A stretch of 40,423 nucleotides of DNA from Candidatus Solibacter usitatus (GTDB taxonomy: Bacteria > Acidobacteriota > Terriglobia > Bryobacterales > Bryobacteraceae), in contig JACPNO010000068.1 of assembly GCA_016185465.1 (NCBI GenBank), positions 1 to 40,423 of the forward strand. Reading direction: 5' to 3'. Made by a program: the position numbers and the translations under genes. Numbering within the stretch: the stretch's first letter is position 1; every line of letters starts with the position of its first letter. The notes below the pieces were generated by a model that did not search any database, was not told the origin of the DNA, and worked only from the letters and a program-made list of their open reading frames with translations. Below, one piece after another: positions 8,380-16,927 of the stretch.

Positions 8380-8406
8380 AAAGTCAATGCCTCAAAAAAA
8401 AGACGC

Positions 8407-8766
8407 TTACCGCTCGCGCATGGCTTGAATAAGCGCCTCCATGTGATCCAGATAGCGCTCCAATGCGCGGCGTCCCGCTACGGTGAGCCGGTACTCGGTG
8501 CGTGGCAGCCGGCCTTCGAACGACTTCGAGCACACCACGTAATGCGCGTCTTCCAGCTTGCGGGCGTGTACGCTGAGGTTGCCGTCGGTGGTTTTCAGCA
8601 GCTTCTTCAGCTCGTTAAAAGTGAGCGTTTCATTGGCCACCAGAGCGCTTAATATGCCCAGCCGCAGACGCTCGTGGATGAGCCGGTCGAGTTTCACCGG
8701 GGCCGTTTCGGCGGCCGCCAGGTGCGTGCCGCGCGATTCTTTTCGCAATGCGCCGTGGCGTGCCAT
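8407..8766 (-). CDS. Winged-helix transcriptional regulator (PadR/ArsR-like, HTH_34 type)
   Basis: A 119-residue DNA-binding protein. HERLRLGILSALVANETLTF leads into NELKKLLKTTDGNLSVHARKLEDA, the helix-turn-helix, and the wing follows with RTEYRLTVAGRRALERYLDHM. This is the single-domain type that controls a neighbouring membrane protein in many Acidobacteria. Its start lies five bases after the stop of the membrane-protein gene, so the two form an operon with the membrane gene first. It may bind the palindrome at 9427-9441 and control its own operon; that is inference. Confidence 0.85.
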   Translation of the reverse strand: MARHGALRKESRGTHLAAAETAPVKLDRLIHERLRLGILSALVANETLTFNELKKLLKTTDGNLSVHARKLEDAHYVVCSKSFEGRLPRTEYRLTVAGRRALERYLDHMEALIQAMRER

Positions 8767-8771
8767 GACCG

Positions 8772-9386
8772 CTATCCTCCATACCGCACGGCGATGATCG
8801 CGCCGAAAATCAGGTGCAATCCGCCGAAACCGCCTGCCAGAAACCAGTTACCCCAAGGCGCTGGGCTGAAGACGGCGGCCGTTCCCAGAAGCACAAAGCA
8901 GAAACCCATCACCGGCACGATGCGCACGGAAAAAGCGCCGCCTGCCAGCACGCCGGTGCCATACAGCATGAGCCAGACGCCGGGAATCATGGCATGCAGA
9001 CCGGCGCGATACAGAGCAAATGTCAGCACGCCGCCTACCAGGATCGAAGGCGCCAGCGCCACGGCGAACTTGCGTCCCGGACCGGAGAGCAACTCTGTGG
9101 ATGCCGCGCGCGCCTTGCGTCCCGCTGCCGTCACGCCGATGATCAGCGCGATGAACGCTTCGCTGAGCCAGATCGCAAGCCACGCTTCGAAATTTACCTG
9201 ACGCGCCGCGAGCGCCGCCGCCACTGCCGCGGTAACACCCATCGTCATGCCGCCCAAGCCCGGCACCGCCGTGAACGAGCCGGCGCGCTCCATGGTTTCG
9301 CGAATGAAACGCAAATTGTCCATGGCGTGCGCGTGCAGCGGCACAGCGCTTTCCGAATTGGGGCGAATGGGGCGTACCGAACCCAT
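8772..9386 (-). CDS. Multi-pass membrane protein of unknown function, paired with HTH regulator
   Basis: A 204-residue protein with DNLRFIRETMERAGSFTAVP near the N-terminus and then about five hydrophobic segments (for example VTAAVAAALAARQVNFEAWL and IIGVTAAG, then LAPSILVGGVLTFALY, and two late helices). I recognise this as an acidobacterial membrane family usually found beside a small winged-helix regulator; no function is known to me. The ATG at 9386 lies almost at the predicted transcription start, so the mRNA may be leaderless. The alternative ATG at 9323, just before DNLRF, has no ribosome-binding site. An open frame continues upstream to 10172 but antisense to the dehydratase gene and is not coding. 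Confidence 0.7.
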   Translation of the reverse strand: MGSVRPIRPNSESAVPLHAHAMDNLRFIRETMERAGSFTAVPGLGGMTMGVTAAVAAALAARQVNFEAWLAIWLSEAFIALIIGVTAAGRKARAASTELLSGPGRKFAVALAPSILVGGVLTFALYRAGLHAMIPGVWLMLYGTGVLAGGAFSVRIVPVMGFCFVLLGTAAVFSPAPWGNWFLAGGFGGLHLIFGAIIAVRYGG

Positions 9387-9393
9387 GGCCCCC

Positions 9394-9422
9394 AGTATAC
9401 ACCCCGCGCGAGCACGATGCAA
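9394..9422 (-). promoter_or_regulatory. Sigma-70-type promoter for the membrane protein/regulator operon
   Basis: On the minus strand TTGCAT (9417-9422) and TATACT (9394-9399) are separated by exactly 17 bases. Transcription would start near 9387, right at the ATG at 9386, which points to a leaderless message. Confidence 0.6.
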
Positions 9423-9426
9423 TGTA

Positions 9427-9441
9427 CTTTGCAATGCAAAG
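9427..9441. promoter_or_regulatory. Candidate operator, perfect odd palindrome
   Basis: CTTTGCA-A-TGCAAAG is a perfect 7-base inverted repeat around one base. It lies just upstream of the -35 element of the membrane-protein/regulator promoter and 45 bases before the divergent dehydratase gene. The small winged-helix regulator encoded at 8407-8766 is the obvious candidate ligand. Confidence 0.4.
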
Positions 9442-9485
9442 CGAAAGGGCTTCGTTCGCTTCGCCAATGATAAGATTCTGACTCT

Positions 9486-10649
9486 ATGAAGATCACTGGA
9501 ATCTCCACCCGCGTGGTCAACGCGCGCATGCGCAATTGGATCTTCGTCAAGGTGGAAACCGATCAGCCGGGACTTTACGGCTGGGGCGAGGCCACCCTCG
9601 AATGGAAAGCCAAAGCCGTCACCGGCGCGGTGGAGGATCTTGCCGTGCTGCTGATCGGCCAGGATCCCCGACGCGTCGAGCATCTCTGGCAAGTCATGCA
9701 GCGCCAGTATTTCTGGCGCGGCGGCATCACCGACTTGAGCGCCATCAGCGGCATCGATCAGGCGTTGTGGGACATCAAAGGCAAAGAGCTGGGCAGGTCT
9801 GTTTGCGAGCTGCTGGGCGGACCGGTGCGCGACACGCTGCGCTTTTACGATCACCTGGGCGGCGGCAGCCTGGAAGGCATGTACAAGACCGTTGAGCCGG
9901 CCGAATTTGGCGAACGCATGCACGCCTCGATTGAAAAAGGATTCACCGCCGTCAAGGCCATGCCGATTCCAGTCGCCGAGCTCGTCGAAAGCGCGACCAC
10001 CCTGAAACGCTCCGCGCAATGCGTGGCGGCAATGCGCGAAGCGGGCGGCGACGGCATGGACATCATGCTCGATCTGCATGCGCGTACCACGCCGGCCGCC
10101 GCAATCCAGTTCGGCCGCATGCTGGTCGACTACAACATCTACTGGTACGAAGAGCCCTGCTGGCCGGAGCACGTGGATGGTCTGGTGGAAGTGGCGCGCG
10201 CGCTGCCCTTCCCCATCGCCACCGGAGAGCGGCTGGTTGGGCGCTGGCAGTTTCGCGAGTTATGCGAAAAGCGCGCCTGCGCCATCGTTCAGCCCGACGT
10301 TTCTCACTGCGGCGGCATCAGCGAGGCGCGGCGCATCGCGGCCATGGCGGAGACGTACATGCTGTCGGTTGCCTGCCACAATCCGCAGGGCCCCATCAGC
10401 ACCGCCGCCTCCCTGCAAGTGGGTTTCGCGATTCCCAATTACCTGATTCAGGAAGTAGTGCGCGCCGATGTGCCCTGGCGCGATGACGTGGTGACGCCGC
10501 CTATTTCCACTGAAGGCGCGATCGCTCACGCCCCAACCGCCCCTGGCCTGGGCATCGACATCAACGAAAAAGAGGCCGCCAAGCATCCCTATAAGGCTGA
10601 AATCCTCATGCCGGCTTTCCACCGCGACGGCTCGGTAGCCGATTGGTAG
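9486..10649 (+). CDS. Galactonate dehydratase-like enzyme (mandelate racemase/enolase superfamily)
   Basis: A 387-residue member of the mandelate racemase group, which removes a proton next to a carboxylate with a metal-bound enolate. MKITGISTRVVNARMRNWIF starts the capping domain and is typical of the galactonate dehydratase subgroup (WGEATLEWK follows). Metal ligands are expected in IMLDLHART (Asp), WYEEPCWPE (Glu) and ATGERLVGR (Glu); SVACHNPQGPISTAAS holds the catalytic histidine region. D-galactonate is the best-supported substrate by resemblance, but sugar acids vary within the family. No other sugar-acid genes are near. It diverges from the regulator/membrane pair and may share the operator region. 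Confidence 0.85.
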   Translation: MKITGISTRVVNARMRNWIFVKVETDQPGLYGWGEATLEWKAKAVTGAVEDLAVLLIGQDPRRVEHLWQVMQRQYFWRGGITDLSAISGIDQALWDIKGKELGRSVCELLGGPVRDTLRFYDHLGGGSLEGMYKTVEPAEFGERMHASIEKGFTAVKAMPIPVAELVESATTLKRSAQCVAAMREAGGDGMDIMLDLHARTTPAAAIQFGRMLVDYNIYWYEEPCWPEHVDGLVEVARALPFPIATGERLVGRWQFRELCEKRACAIVQPDVSHCGGISEARRIAAMAETYMLSVACHNPQGPISTAASLQVGFAIPNYLIQEVVRADVPWRDDVVTPPISTEGAIAHAPTAPGLGIDINEKEAAKHPYKAEILMPAFHRDGSVADW

Positions 10650-10703
10650 GGCGAGAGTTGCCCGCATCAATTTTTTGGATCGGCCCCATCAGGTTTACCG
10701 ACG

Positions 10704-10732
10704 TTGACCTGCGCCCGGCGATTCGCTAAGTT
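10704..10732 (+). promoter_or_regulatory. Possible glnA promoter
   Basis: TTGACC (10704-10709) and TAAGTT (10727-10732) are 17 bases apart. The -35 is good and the -10 poor. The leader to the ATG at 10777 ends with a GGAGG ribosome-binding site at 10769-10773. No nitrogen-regulator site was recognised. Confidence 0.35.
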
Positions 10733-10776
10733 CAATAGTTCACCCCGGTAAAAATCAGGTCATTAATGGAGGCTGG

Positions 10777-12186
10777 ATGAGTCCGAAAGAAGTGTTGGAA
10801 TATGGCGCGAAGAATGAGGCGAGGCAGTTGGATCTACGGTTTACCGATATCCTGAGCCTGCAGCATCACGTTTCTTACCCGTTGAGCCAGGTCTCCGAGA
10901 GTTCGTTCGAGGACGGATTTGGCATGGATGGATCGAGCATCCGCGGCTGGGCGGCCATCAACGAAAGCGACATGCTGCTGATTCCCGACCCCACCACTGC
11001 GTTCATGGACCCGTTCGCCGAGACGCCGACGCTGGTCATGAACGGGGACGTCATTGATCCGATCACCAAGCAGCACTACGAGCGCGACCCGCGCTGGATC
11101 GCCAAGAAGGCCGAGTTGTACTTGCAGAACAGCGGCGTGGGCGATACGGCGTTCTTCGGCGCAGAGGCCGAGTTTTTTATTTTCGACAACGTCCGCTTCG
11201 ACCAGAACCAGCACTCCGGCTTCTATTTCATTGACGCCGAAGAGGGCCGCTGGAATTCCGGCCGCGAGAAGGACAACCTGGGCTACCGGCCGCGTTACAA
11301 GGAAGGCTACTTCCCGGTGCCGCCGACGGATCATTATCAGGACCTGCGCAGCGAAATGGTGCAGACCATGGAACGCTGCGGCCTGATAATCGAATGCCAT
11401 CACCACGAAGTGGCTACCGGTGGACAGTGCGAAATCGATCAGCGCTTCAACACGCTGGTGAAATCCGCCGACAACATGATGCTGTACAAGTACGTTGTGC
11501 GCAATGTGGCCAACCAGTACGGCAAGACCGTGACTTTCATGCCCAAGCCGATCTTCGCGGATAACGGCAGCGGCATGCACGTACATCAAAGCATTTGGAA
11601 GGGCGGCGTGCCGTTGTTTGCCGGAGACGGCTACGCGGGCTTCAGCCAGATGGGCCTGTGGTACATCGGCGGCCTGCTGAAGCATGCCCGCGCGCTCGCT
11701 GCCATCATCGCGCCGACCACCAACAGCTACAAGCGTCTGGTGCCGGGCTACGAAGCGCCGGTAAATCTGGCCTATTCGCGCCGAAATCGCTCCGCGGCGT
11801 GCCGCATTCCGATGTACTCGGCGAGTCCCAAAGCCAAGCGCGTGGAGTTCCGTCCGCCCGATCCGGCCGCCAACCCATACCTCGCCTTCTCAGCCATGCT
11901 GATGGCGGGATTGGACGGCGTGCTCAACAAGATCTCGCCCGGAGAACCTCTGGACAAAGATATCTACGATCTCTCGCCGGAAGAAATGAAGAGTGTTCCT
12001 TCCATGCCGGCTTCGCTTGAAGAATCCCTGAACTGCCTGGAAGAGGACCATGCCTTCATGATGAAGGGCGACGTCTTCACCGAAGAGTTGATTGAGACGT
12101 TTATCGAATACAAACGCAAGAATGAATGCGACGCCGTACGCTTGCGGCCGCATCCCTACGAATTCGCGTTGTATTACGACGTGTGA
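10777..12186 (+). CDS. glnA: Glutamine synthetase, type I
   Basis: Makes glutamine from glutamate, ammonia and ATP; the dodecameric cytoplasmic entry point for ammonia. The 469-residue length fits the GSI-beta class. [11 protein letters not shown] is the N-terminal active-site loop of the neighbouring subunit, [10 protein letters not shown] carries metal-binding glutamates, and [10 protein letters not shown] is the ATP/ammonia region. [20 protein letters not shown] is the glutamate-binding block. [11 protein letters not shown] contains Tyr397, the same position as the adenylylated tyrosine of the E. coli enzyme. The glnE gene that would modify it begins 1 kb downstream, so post-translational control by adenylylation is very likely. 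Confidence 0.97.
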   Translation: MSPKEVLEYGAKNEARQLDLRFTDILSLQHHVSYPLSQVSESSFEDGFGMDGSSIRGWAAINESDMLLIPDPTTAFMDPFAETPTLVMNGDVIDPITKQHYERDPRWIAKKAELYLQNSGVGDTAFFGAEAEFFIFDNVRFDQNQHSGFYFIDAEEGRWNSGREKDNLGYRPRYKEGYFPVPPTDHYQDLRSEMVQTMERCGLIIECHHHEVATGGQCEIDQRFNTLVKSADNMMLYKYVVRNVANQYGKTVTFMPKPIFADNGSGMHVHQSIWKGGVPLFAGDGYAGFSQMGLWYIGGLLKHARALAAIIAPTTNSYKRLVPGYEAPVNLAYSRRNRSAACRIPMYSASPKAKRVEFRPPDPAANPYLAFSAMLMAGLDGVLNKISPGEPLDKDIYDLSPEEMKSVPSMPASLEESLNCLEEDHAFMMKGDVFTEELIETFIEYKRKNECDAVRLRPHPYEFALYYDV

Positions 12187-12677
12187 CCGGCTCCGTACTG
12201 CAGATTAATATCTCGCGCGGCGGAGTGCCGAAGCGCCCGGTGGCGGAATCGCTCGCGACGCCCTTCGGCCTTGAGGGGGATATCTGCGGGCATCCCGAAA
12301 TTCACGGCGGTCCGCGGCAAGCCGTGCTCCTCATCGCGTCGGAAGCAGTCGCGGAATTGATCGCCCGCGGGTATCCGCTTTTCTTTGGAGCCTTGGGCGA
12401 GAACTTCACCACCCGCGGCCTGGACCGGCGGCTGCTGCGCGCGGGCCAACGTTTTCGGATAGGCGGCGCCGTGATCGAGTTGACCAAAGTGCGCGCGCCT
12501 TGCTCTACGCTCGATGTCTACGGCACGACGCTAGGCCGCGAGATTTACGATCAAGCTGTCAAGGCTGGCGATTTCGCTTCGCCGCGGTGGGGGATGAGCG
12601 GATTCTACGCGGCCGTGATCCAGGCGGGTCCGGTGAAGGTGGACGACCCGATCACGCTGGAGTCCGAACTGGCATAA
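12183..12677 (+). CDS. MOSC domain protein (YiiM-like)
   Basis: A 164-residue MOSC-domain protein. The GTG at 12183 overlaps the glnA stop by four bases and gives a good N-terminus ([18 protein letters not shown]). [20 protein letters not shown] holds the conserved H-GG segment; [11 protein letters not shown] follows, and [12 protein letters not shown] carries the invariant MOSC cysteine. Related proteins in the YiiM/MOSC group reduce N-hydroxylated bases with bound molybdenum cofactor; the sequence supports the fold and the cysteine, not a specific substrate. Coupling with glnA probably reflects shared transcription rather than a common pathway. Confidence 0.85.
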   Translation: MTGSVLQINISRGGVPKRPVAESLATPFGLEGDICGHPEIHGGPRQAVLLIASEAVAELIARGYPLFFGALGENFTTRGLDRRLLRAGQRFRIGGAVIELTKVRAPCSTLDVYGTTLGREIYDQAVKAGDFASPRWGMSGFYAAVIQAGPVKVDDPITLESELA

Positions 12678-12681
12678 ACGG

Positions 12682-13047
12682 CTACAGCGTCGCCGCCTCG
12701 ATAGTTTTGATCGCCAGGCCCTTGACGCCGCCATTCTCCATCAGAATCCCAGTCGCTTTGACCTTTTTCTCGACAAACGGCATGAGCTTGTCGTTTTGAT
12801 TCTTGTGGTCGGCGGCAACTGCCATATAGAGCTTGCCGCTAGCTTGATCCAGAATCGCCAACGGCACGCCCTTCTTGGCGCAGGTCGTCGCACAGGTTTC
12901 GTGGGCGGCTCCCGTGCTGTTGTGGGCCATGAAGCAGCCCGTATCCACCACCAGGCCGGTGACGGTGACCTCTTTGCCTTTTTCCAGTTTGTCGTGTGCC
13001 AGAGCCAAGGCCGCCGCGGCGAGGATGGTCAGAATGGTTCGTGTCAT
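12682..13047 (-). CDS. Small exported cysteine-containing protein of unknown function
   Basis: A 121-residue protein with a cleavable signal peptide (MTRTILTILAAAALALAH). The mature part contains VTVTGLVVDTGCFMAHNST and then HETCATTCAKKGVPLAIL, so three cysteines spaced CX(17)CX(3)C plus a histidine pair that might bind metal or heme. The tail KVKATGILMENGGVKGLAIKTI looks like an OB-type barrel strand. I have seen similar short proteins in Acidobacteria without assigned function. The start at 13047 is preceded by AGAGGC; the longer open frame upstream is antisense to glnE and not credible. It is convergent with the MOSC gene, four bases away. Confidence 0.7.
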   Translation of the reverse strand: MTRTILTILAAAALALAHDKLEKGKEVTVTGLVVDTGCFMAHNSTGAAHETCATTCAKKGVPLAILDQASGKLYMAVAADHKNQNDKLMPFVEKKVKATGILMENGGVKGLAIKTIEAATL

Positions 13048-13109
13048 GATTGCCTCTGCTAATGTTATGGTACCTGCTCGACGCCTCCGCCTGCATACGC
13101 TTGCAAGGC

Positions 13110-13115
13110 TATAAT
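13110..13115 (+). promoter_or_regulatory. Possible -10 element upstream of glnE
   Basis: A perfect TATAAT lies 22 bases before the glnE ATG in a 90-base divergent space. I see no good -35 at 16-18 bases before it, so this is a weak call. Confidence 0.3.
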
Positions 13116-13137
13116 CGGCTGGGGACGCCCCTGGACC

Positions 13138-15945
13138 ATGGCCCGCCTGCTTACAGCCATCGAATTCCGCAACTCCGCCCGCGCGCGCGGCGATCTGGAG
13201 CGCATGGGGCAAGGCATTGGCGAAGCCGCGCTCTCCCGGATTCACGTCCTGCTGGCCGCATCCCCCGATCCCGATCAGGCGCTGCACTTTCTGGAGCGGC
13301 TGCGCGAGCAATCGCCTGCCGCCTTTGAGGAAATTTCGCAGGCGCCGGCCGCCCTTCGCTACCTGGTCGCCATTTTTTCGTACAGCACTTTTCTCTCTGA
13401 AGCCCTGCTGCGCTATCCCGAATGGGCGATGGAACTGGCAACCGCCGGCGATCTCGACCGCGTCCTAACCCAGGAAGAGTTCACCGACCGCCTGGAGCGC
13501 TTCCTCTGGCCTCACGGGGCCATTCCGCAAGCCCTCGATCTGGCTCGCTTCCGGCGCCGCCAGCTGCTGCGCATCGTGCTGCGCGACGTTCTGGGCCTGG
13601 CGGCGCTGGCCGAAGTCACCGAAGAGCTTTCCAATTTGGCCGACGCGACGCTCGATTTCGCCTATCAGCGGATTCGCGACGCGCTGGTGCTGCGTCACGG
13701 CGCTCCGCAATCGTTGGACGGCGCGTGCGGTTTCTCCATCATTTCGCTCGGCAAGCTGGGCGGCAAAGAGCTGAACTATAGCTCCGACATCGATCTGATG
13801 TTCATCTACTCCGCCAACGGGCAGACCGACGGCGCCGACGCCATCAGCAACAAGGAGTTTTTCAAGAAGGTCGCCAACCAGGCCACCGAGCTGCTCTCCA
13901 CCTACACCACCGAGGGCCAATGCTACCGCGTGGATTTGCGTTTGCGCCCCGATGGCCGCTACGGCGAGGTGTGTATTTCGCTCGACGGCGCGCGCGATTA
14001 CTACCGGGAGCGTGCCCGCGACTGGGAGCTGCAGATGCTCATCAAAGCCCGCGTTTCCGCCGGCGAAAAAGAGCCCGGCCGCGAGCTTCTGGAATTTGTC
14101 GAGCCGCTGATTTATTCGACCACCCTGGATTTTCGCGCCGTGGAATCGGTGTCCGAAACCCGGGAGCGCATTGCCGAGAAGCTGGCCGCTAAACGCTCGG
14201 CGCATGCCGGCCTGGACATCAAGCTGGCCCGAGGAGGCATTCGCGACATCGAGTTCCTGGTGCAATGCCTGCAGCGGCTGCACGGCGGCCGCGAGCCCTG
14301 GGTGCGGCATGGCGGCACTATGTTCGCGTTGTCGCGGCTGCGCGATAAAGATTTGCTTTCGGCGTTCGAATACACGCGTCTGGCTTCGGCTTACCAATTC
14401 CTGCGCAACCTGGAACACCGCCTGCAGTTCGATGAAGATCGCCAAACCCATTCCCTGCCCACGGACTTGGAGGCTCTGGAGATTCTGGCGCAGCGCATGC
14501 CGCGATCCGGAATGGCGGAGATTTCCACCGCCGACACCCTGGAACGTGAGCTGGACGCGCACTTGGGTGATGTCGAAGACCTGTACGAGCGCCTGGTGCA
14601 CGCAGCTAAGCCGGCGGCTGCGGCCGCGCCCCGCAGTCAGGCGTCTCCGGAGGTGGCGCTCGAGCGCGGTAGAGCCCGGCTGAACCGCGGACGAGACCGC
14701 TTCGAATTTTTTCTCGAGAAGCTGGGCGCGAATCCGCCCTGGCTGGCCCGCCTGATCACGGACCCGGACTTGATGGATTGCGCCGCCGACGTTTTTGAGC
14801 ACAGCCCTTATATCGCCGACCAGTTGATTCGCTATCCGGGGTTGATCGAGGAGCTGGCGATGGCCGGCCGCGCCGAGGATTTCAGCCTCGCCGAAGAGGA
14901 ATGGCCCGCCGAGCCGGACGCGCTGCGCCGCGTTTTTCTGCGCCACATGCTGCGCATCCAGATTCAGAGCGTCCATCGCCGCATGCCTATCTTCACCACG
15001 CTCGGCTACACTTCTGAGCTTGCGGATTGGGCCATCGCCGCCGCTTACAAGATCGCCCTCGCGCAGAGCCTGGACGCCAGCCCTCCGAAGAACACGGCTT
15101 ATGCGCCGCGCGATCAGATGATGGTGATCGCGCTAGGGCGTTTGGGCATGCGCGAGTTTGACCTGGCTTCCGACGCCGACCTGGTCTTCGTTCTTCCGGA
15201 CGCCGATGCCCCCGAGCACCTGTTCTGGACCGGCGTGGCCGAGCGCATGATCCAAGCCATCAGCGCCTATACCGGCCAAGGCGTGCTTTTCACGGTGGAT
15301 GCGCGCCTGCGGCCCGATGGACGCTCAGTGACTCTGGTGCAAACCGAGCGGCTGTATCGCGACTATTTCGCCACCCGGGCCGAAGCCTGGGAAGGTATCG
15401 CTTACATGAAGGCCCGCGCCGTGGCCGGGAACCTCGCCCATGCCACGGAGTTCCTGCATCAGTTGCAGGACATCGACTGGCGCCGGTACGGGCAAAGCGG
15501 CCGCTCGCGCCCGGAGCTGGCGCAGATGCGCGCGCGCCTGGAAAAGGAGCAGGGCGCCAAGAATCCGCTCAAGGCCGGCCGCGGCGGCTACTACGACATC
15601 GACTTTGCGCTCATGTACCTGCGGCTTAAGGGCGCAGGTATTTTCTTTAAGGTTCTCAATACGCCCGAGCGCATCGACGTCATCGAAAAGATGGGCCATC
15701 TGGAGCGCGACGATGCCGAGTTTTTGCGGGACGCGGCCACGTTTTATCGCGCTGTCGATCACGGCCTGCGCCTTTCGGCAGGACACGCGGAAGGCCGTCT
15801 GCCTACCTCACCGGAGCAATTGCAAATTCTCACCGGCCTGGTGTACCGTTGGACACCCGCCCACCTTCACGGCGCTGCCCTCGATGTTACCTTAGCGGAG
15901 ATTCGAGACAAGACGCGCGAATTTTTCGATCGTCAGTTTACATAG
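13138..15945 (+). CDS. glnE: Bifunctional glutamine synthetase adenylyltransferase / adenylyl-removing enzyme
   Basis: Adds AMP to, or phosphorolytically removes it from, the regulatory tyrosine of glutamine synthetase, normally under PII control. The 935-residue protein has the standard two nucleotidyltransferase halves. In the first (deadenylylase) half, SLGKLGGKELNYSSDIDLMF has the metal aspartates at 217 and 219. In the second (adenylylase) half, ALGRLGMREFDLASDADLVF has them at 679 and 681. VDLRLRPDGRYGE and VDARLRPDGRSV are the paired downstream motifs. Both sites look intact. Its target glnA is 1 kb upstream on the same strand. No PII (glnB) gene is in the window. Confidence 0.96.
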   Translation: MARLLTAIEFRNSARARGDLERMGQGIGEAALSRIHVLLAASPDPDQALHFLERLREQSPAAFEEISQAPAALRYLVAIFSYSTFLSEALLRYPEWAMELATAGDLDRVLTQEEFTDRLERFLWPHGAIPQALDLARFRRRQLLRIVLRDVLGLAALAEVTEELSNLADATLDFAYQRIRDALVLRHGAPQSLDGACGFSIISLGKLGGKELNYSSDIDLMFIYSANGQTDGADAISNKEFFKKVANQATELLSTYTTEGQCYRVDLRLRPDGRYGEVCISLDGARDYYRERARDWELQMLIKARVSAGEKEPGRELLEFVEPLIYSTTLDFRAVESVSETRERIAEKLAAKRSAHAGLDIKLARGGIRDIEFLVQCLQRLHGGREPWVRHGGTMFALSRLRDKDLLSAFEYTRLASAYQFLRNLEHRLQFDEDRQTHSLPTDLEALEILAQRMPRSGMAEISTADTLERELDAHLGDVEDLYERLVHAAKPAAAAAPRSQASPEVALERGRARLNRGRDRFEFFLEKLGANPPWLARLITDPDLMDCAADVFEHSPYIADQLIRYPGLIEELAMAGRAEDFSLAEEEWPAEPDALRRVFLRHMLRIQIQSVHRRMPIFTTLGYTSELADWAIAAAYKIALAQSLDASPPKNTAYAPRDQMMVIALGRLGMREFDLASDADLVFVLPDADAPEHLFWTGVAERMIQAISAYTGQGVLFTVDARLRPDGRSVTLVQTERLYRDYFATRAEAWEGIAYMKARAVAGNLAHATEFLHQLQDIDWRRYGQSGRSRPELAQMRARLEKEQGAKNPLKAGRGGYYDIDFALMYLRLKGAGIFFKVLNTPERIDVIEKMGHLERDDAEFLRDAATFYRAVDHGLRLSAGHAEGRLPTSPEQLQILTGLVYRWTPAHLHGAALDVTLAEIRDKTREFFDRQFT

Positions 15946-15954
15946 GGCACGGGG

Positions 15955-16839
15955 ATGGAACGCGTATATCATAGTAGAGTGGGTTTACTACGACAATCGG
16001 CGGGCGTCTTACTGCTATGTAGCACGCTGCAATTGGTCTCTGCGGCGGACGTGCCTCCGGGGCTCATGGATAGGGCTCTCAACCGCCTTTATAACACTGA
16101 CTTTCCGGGAGCGTTCTTACTACTGGACGAGTACGTCGCCGCCAAACCCAACGATCCGCTGGGCTATGCACTGCGTTCCAGTGGTTACCTGTTCGCGGAG
16201 CTCGACCGGCTGGGCGTGCTGGAAGGCGAATTTTTTGTCGATGACAAGCGTATCGCTGAAAAGAAGGGGCTGAAGCCCGATCCCGCCGTCCGCGTCAAGA
16301 TACTGAAAGCCATTCAGGACGCCCAGTCGCGCGCCGGGCAGCAAATCGCCGCCCAGCCGGATGACCAGAACGCGCTGTTTTCCATGGCGGCCACCAACGG
16401 CGTCATGCTGGATTACACCGCGCTGGTCGAGAAAAAGCAGATCTCGAGCCTTTCTTCGGCCCGCACCGCCAACGACTACGCTCAGCGCCTGGTGAAGCTA
16501 AACCCCAAGTTCTACGACGCCTACCTCACCACCGGCCTCACCGAATATCTGGTTGCCAGTCTGCCTTTTTACGTGAAGTGGTTTGTGCATTTCGACGACG
16601 TGAAGGGCAGCAAGACGCAGGCCATCGAGAATCTGCGCCTGGTGGCCACTTCCGGCCGCTACCTCAAGCCTTTTGCCAAGATTCTGCTGGCGATTGTCGC
16701 GTCGCGCGAAAAGCAGCCGGAAGAAGCGCGGCGCCTGCTGGCCGAGCTGGCCGTCGAATTTCCTGAAAATCAATTGATCCACAAAGAGCTGAACAAATTC
16801 ACGGTGAAGCTCGAAGGCCCAAAAAGCCGCCGGCCCTAA
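15955..16839 (+). CDS. Secreted TPR-like protein of unknown function
   Basis: A 294-residue exported protein. A signal peptide runs to about residue 30 (LLCSTLQLVSAAD). Helical repeats follow: MDRALNRLYNTDFPGAFLLL, then YVAAKPNDPLGYALRSSGYL, and the last unit KQPEEARRLLAELAVEFPEN, each with the small/large residue spacing of tetratricopeptide repeats. Such proteins usually act as scaffolds in the envelope. No enzyme motif is seen. The gene begins nine bases after glnE and ends directly at a repeat element; it may be in an operon with glnE. The start at 15955 lacks a strong ribosome-binding site; a GTG at 15979 is possible. Confidence 0.7.
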   Translation: MERVYHSRVGLLRQSAGVLLLCSTLQLVSAADVPPGLMDRALNRLYNTDFPGAFLLLDEYVAAKPNDPLGYALRSSGYLFAELDRLGVLEGEFFVDDKRIAEKKGLKPDPAVRVKILKAIQDAQSRAGQQIAAQPDDQNALFSMAATNGVMLDYTALVEKKQISSLSSARTANDYAQRLVKLNPKFYDAYLTTGLTEYLVASLPFYVKWFVHFDDVKGSKTQAIENLRLVATSGRYLKPFAKILLAIVASREKQPEEARRLLAELAVEFPENQLIHKELNKFTVKLEGPKSRRP

Positions 16840-16908
16840 GTGGGGCAGGTCCCCGACCTGCCGGTTTTTGGGTTGAATTTTCAACCGGCAGGTCGAGACC
16901 TCCTCCAC
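16840..16908. repeat. Degenerate REP-like inverted pair between TPR gene and psd
   Basis: Two GC-rich arms face each other. The left (16840-16866) carries GGCAGGTCCCCGACCTGCC, itself a palindrome with 8-base arms. The right (16883-16908) is an imperfect reverse copy; the inner 13 bases CGACCTGCCGGTT match exactly. Both outer ends read GTGG when viewed in their own direction. The same core unit occurs in a perfect pair at 28584-28651. The hairpin lies between two genes and has no T-run, so it is not a standard terminator, although it may still protect or end transcripts. Confidence 0.75.
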
Positions 16909-16927
16909 CATGCGAAAATGACTGAGG

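Noticed and set aside
9387-10172. Upstream extension of the membrane-protein frame to 466 codons
   Set aside because: The added part is antisense to the galactonate-dehydratase-like gene and would hide the membrane protein's promoter and N-terminus.
13465-14976. 503-codon open frame antisense to glnE
   Set aside because: GC-rich codon use of glnE leaves few stops on the opposite strand. The translation has no recognisable motif and lies wholly inside a certain gene.
16840-16908. Hairpin considered as an intrinsic terminator
   Set aside because: There is no run of T after the stem, and the same sequence recurs elsewhere as a repeat.
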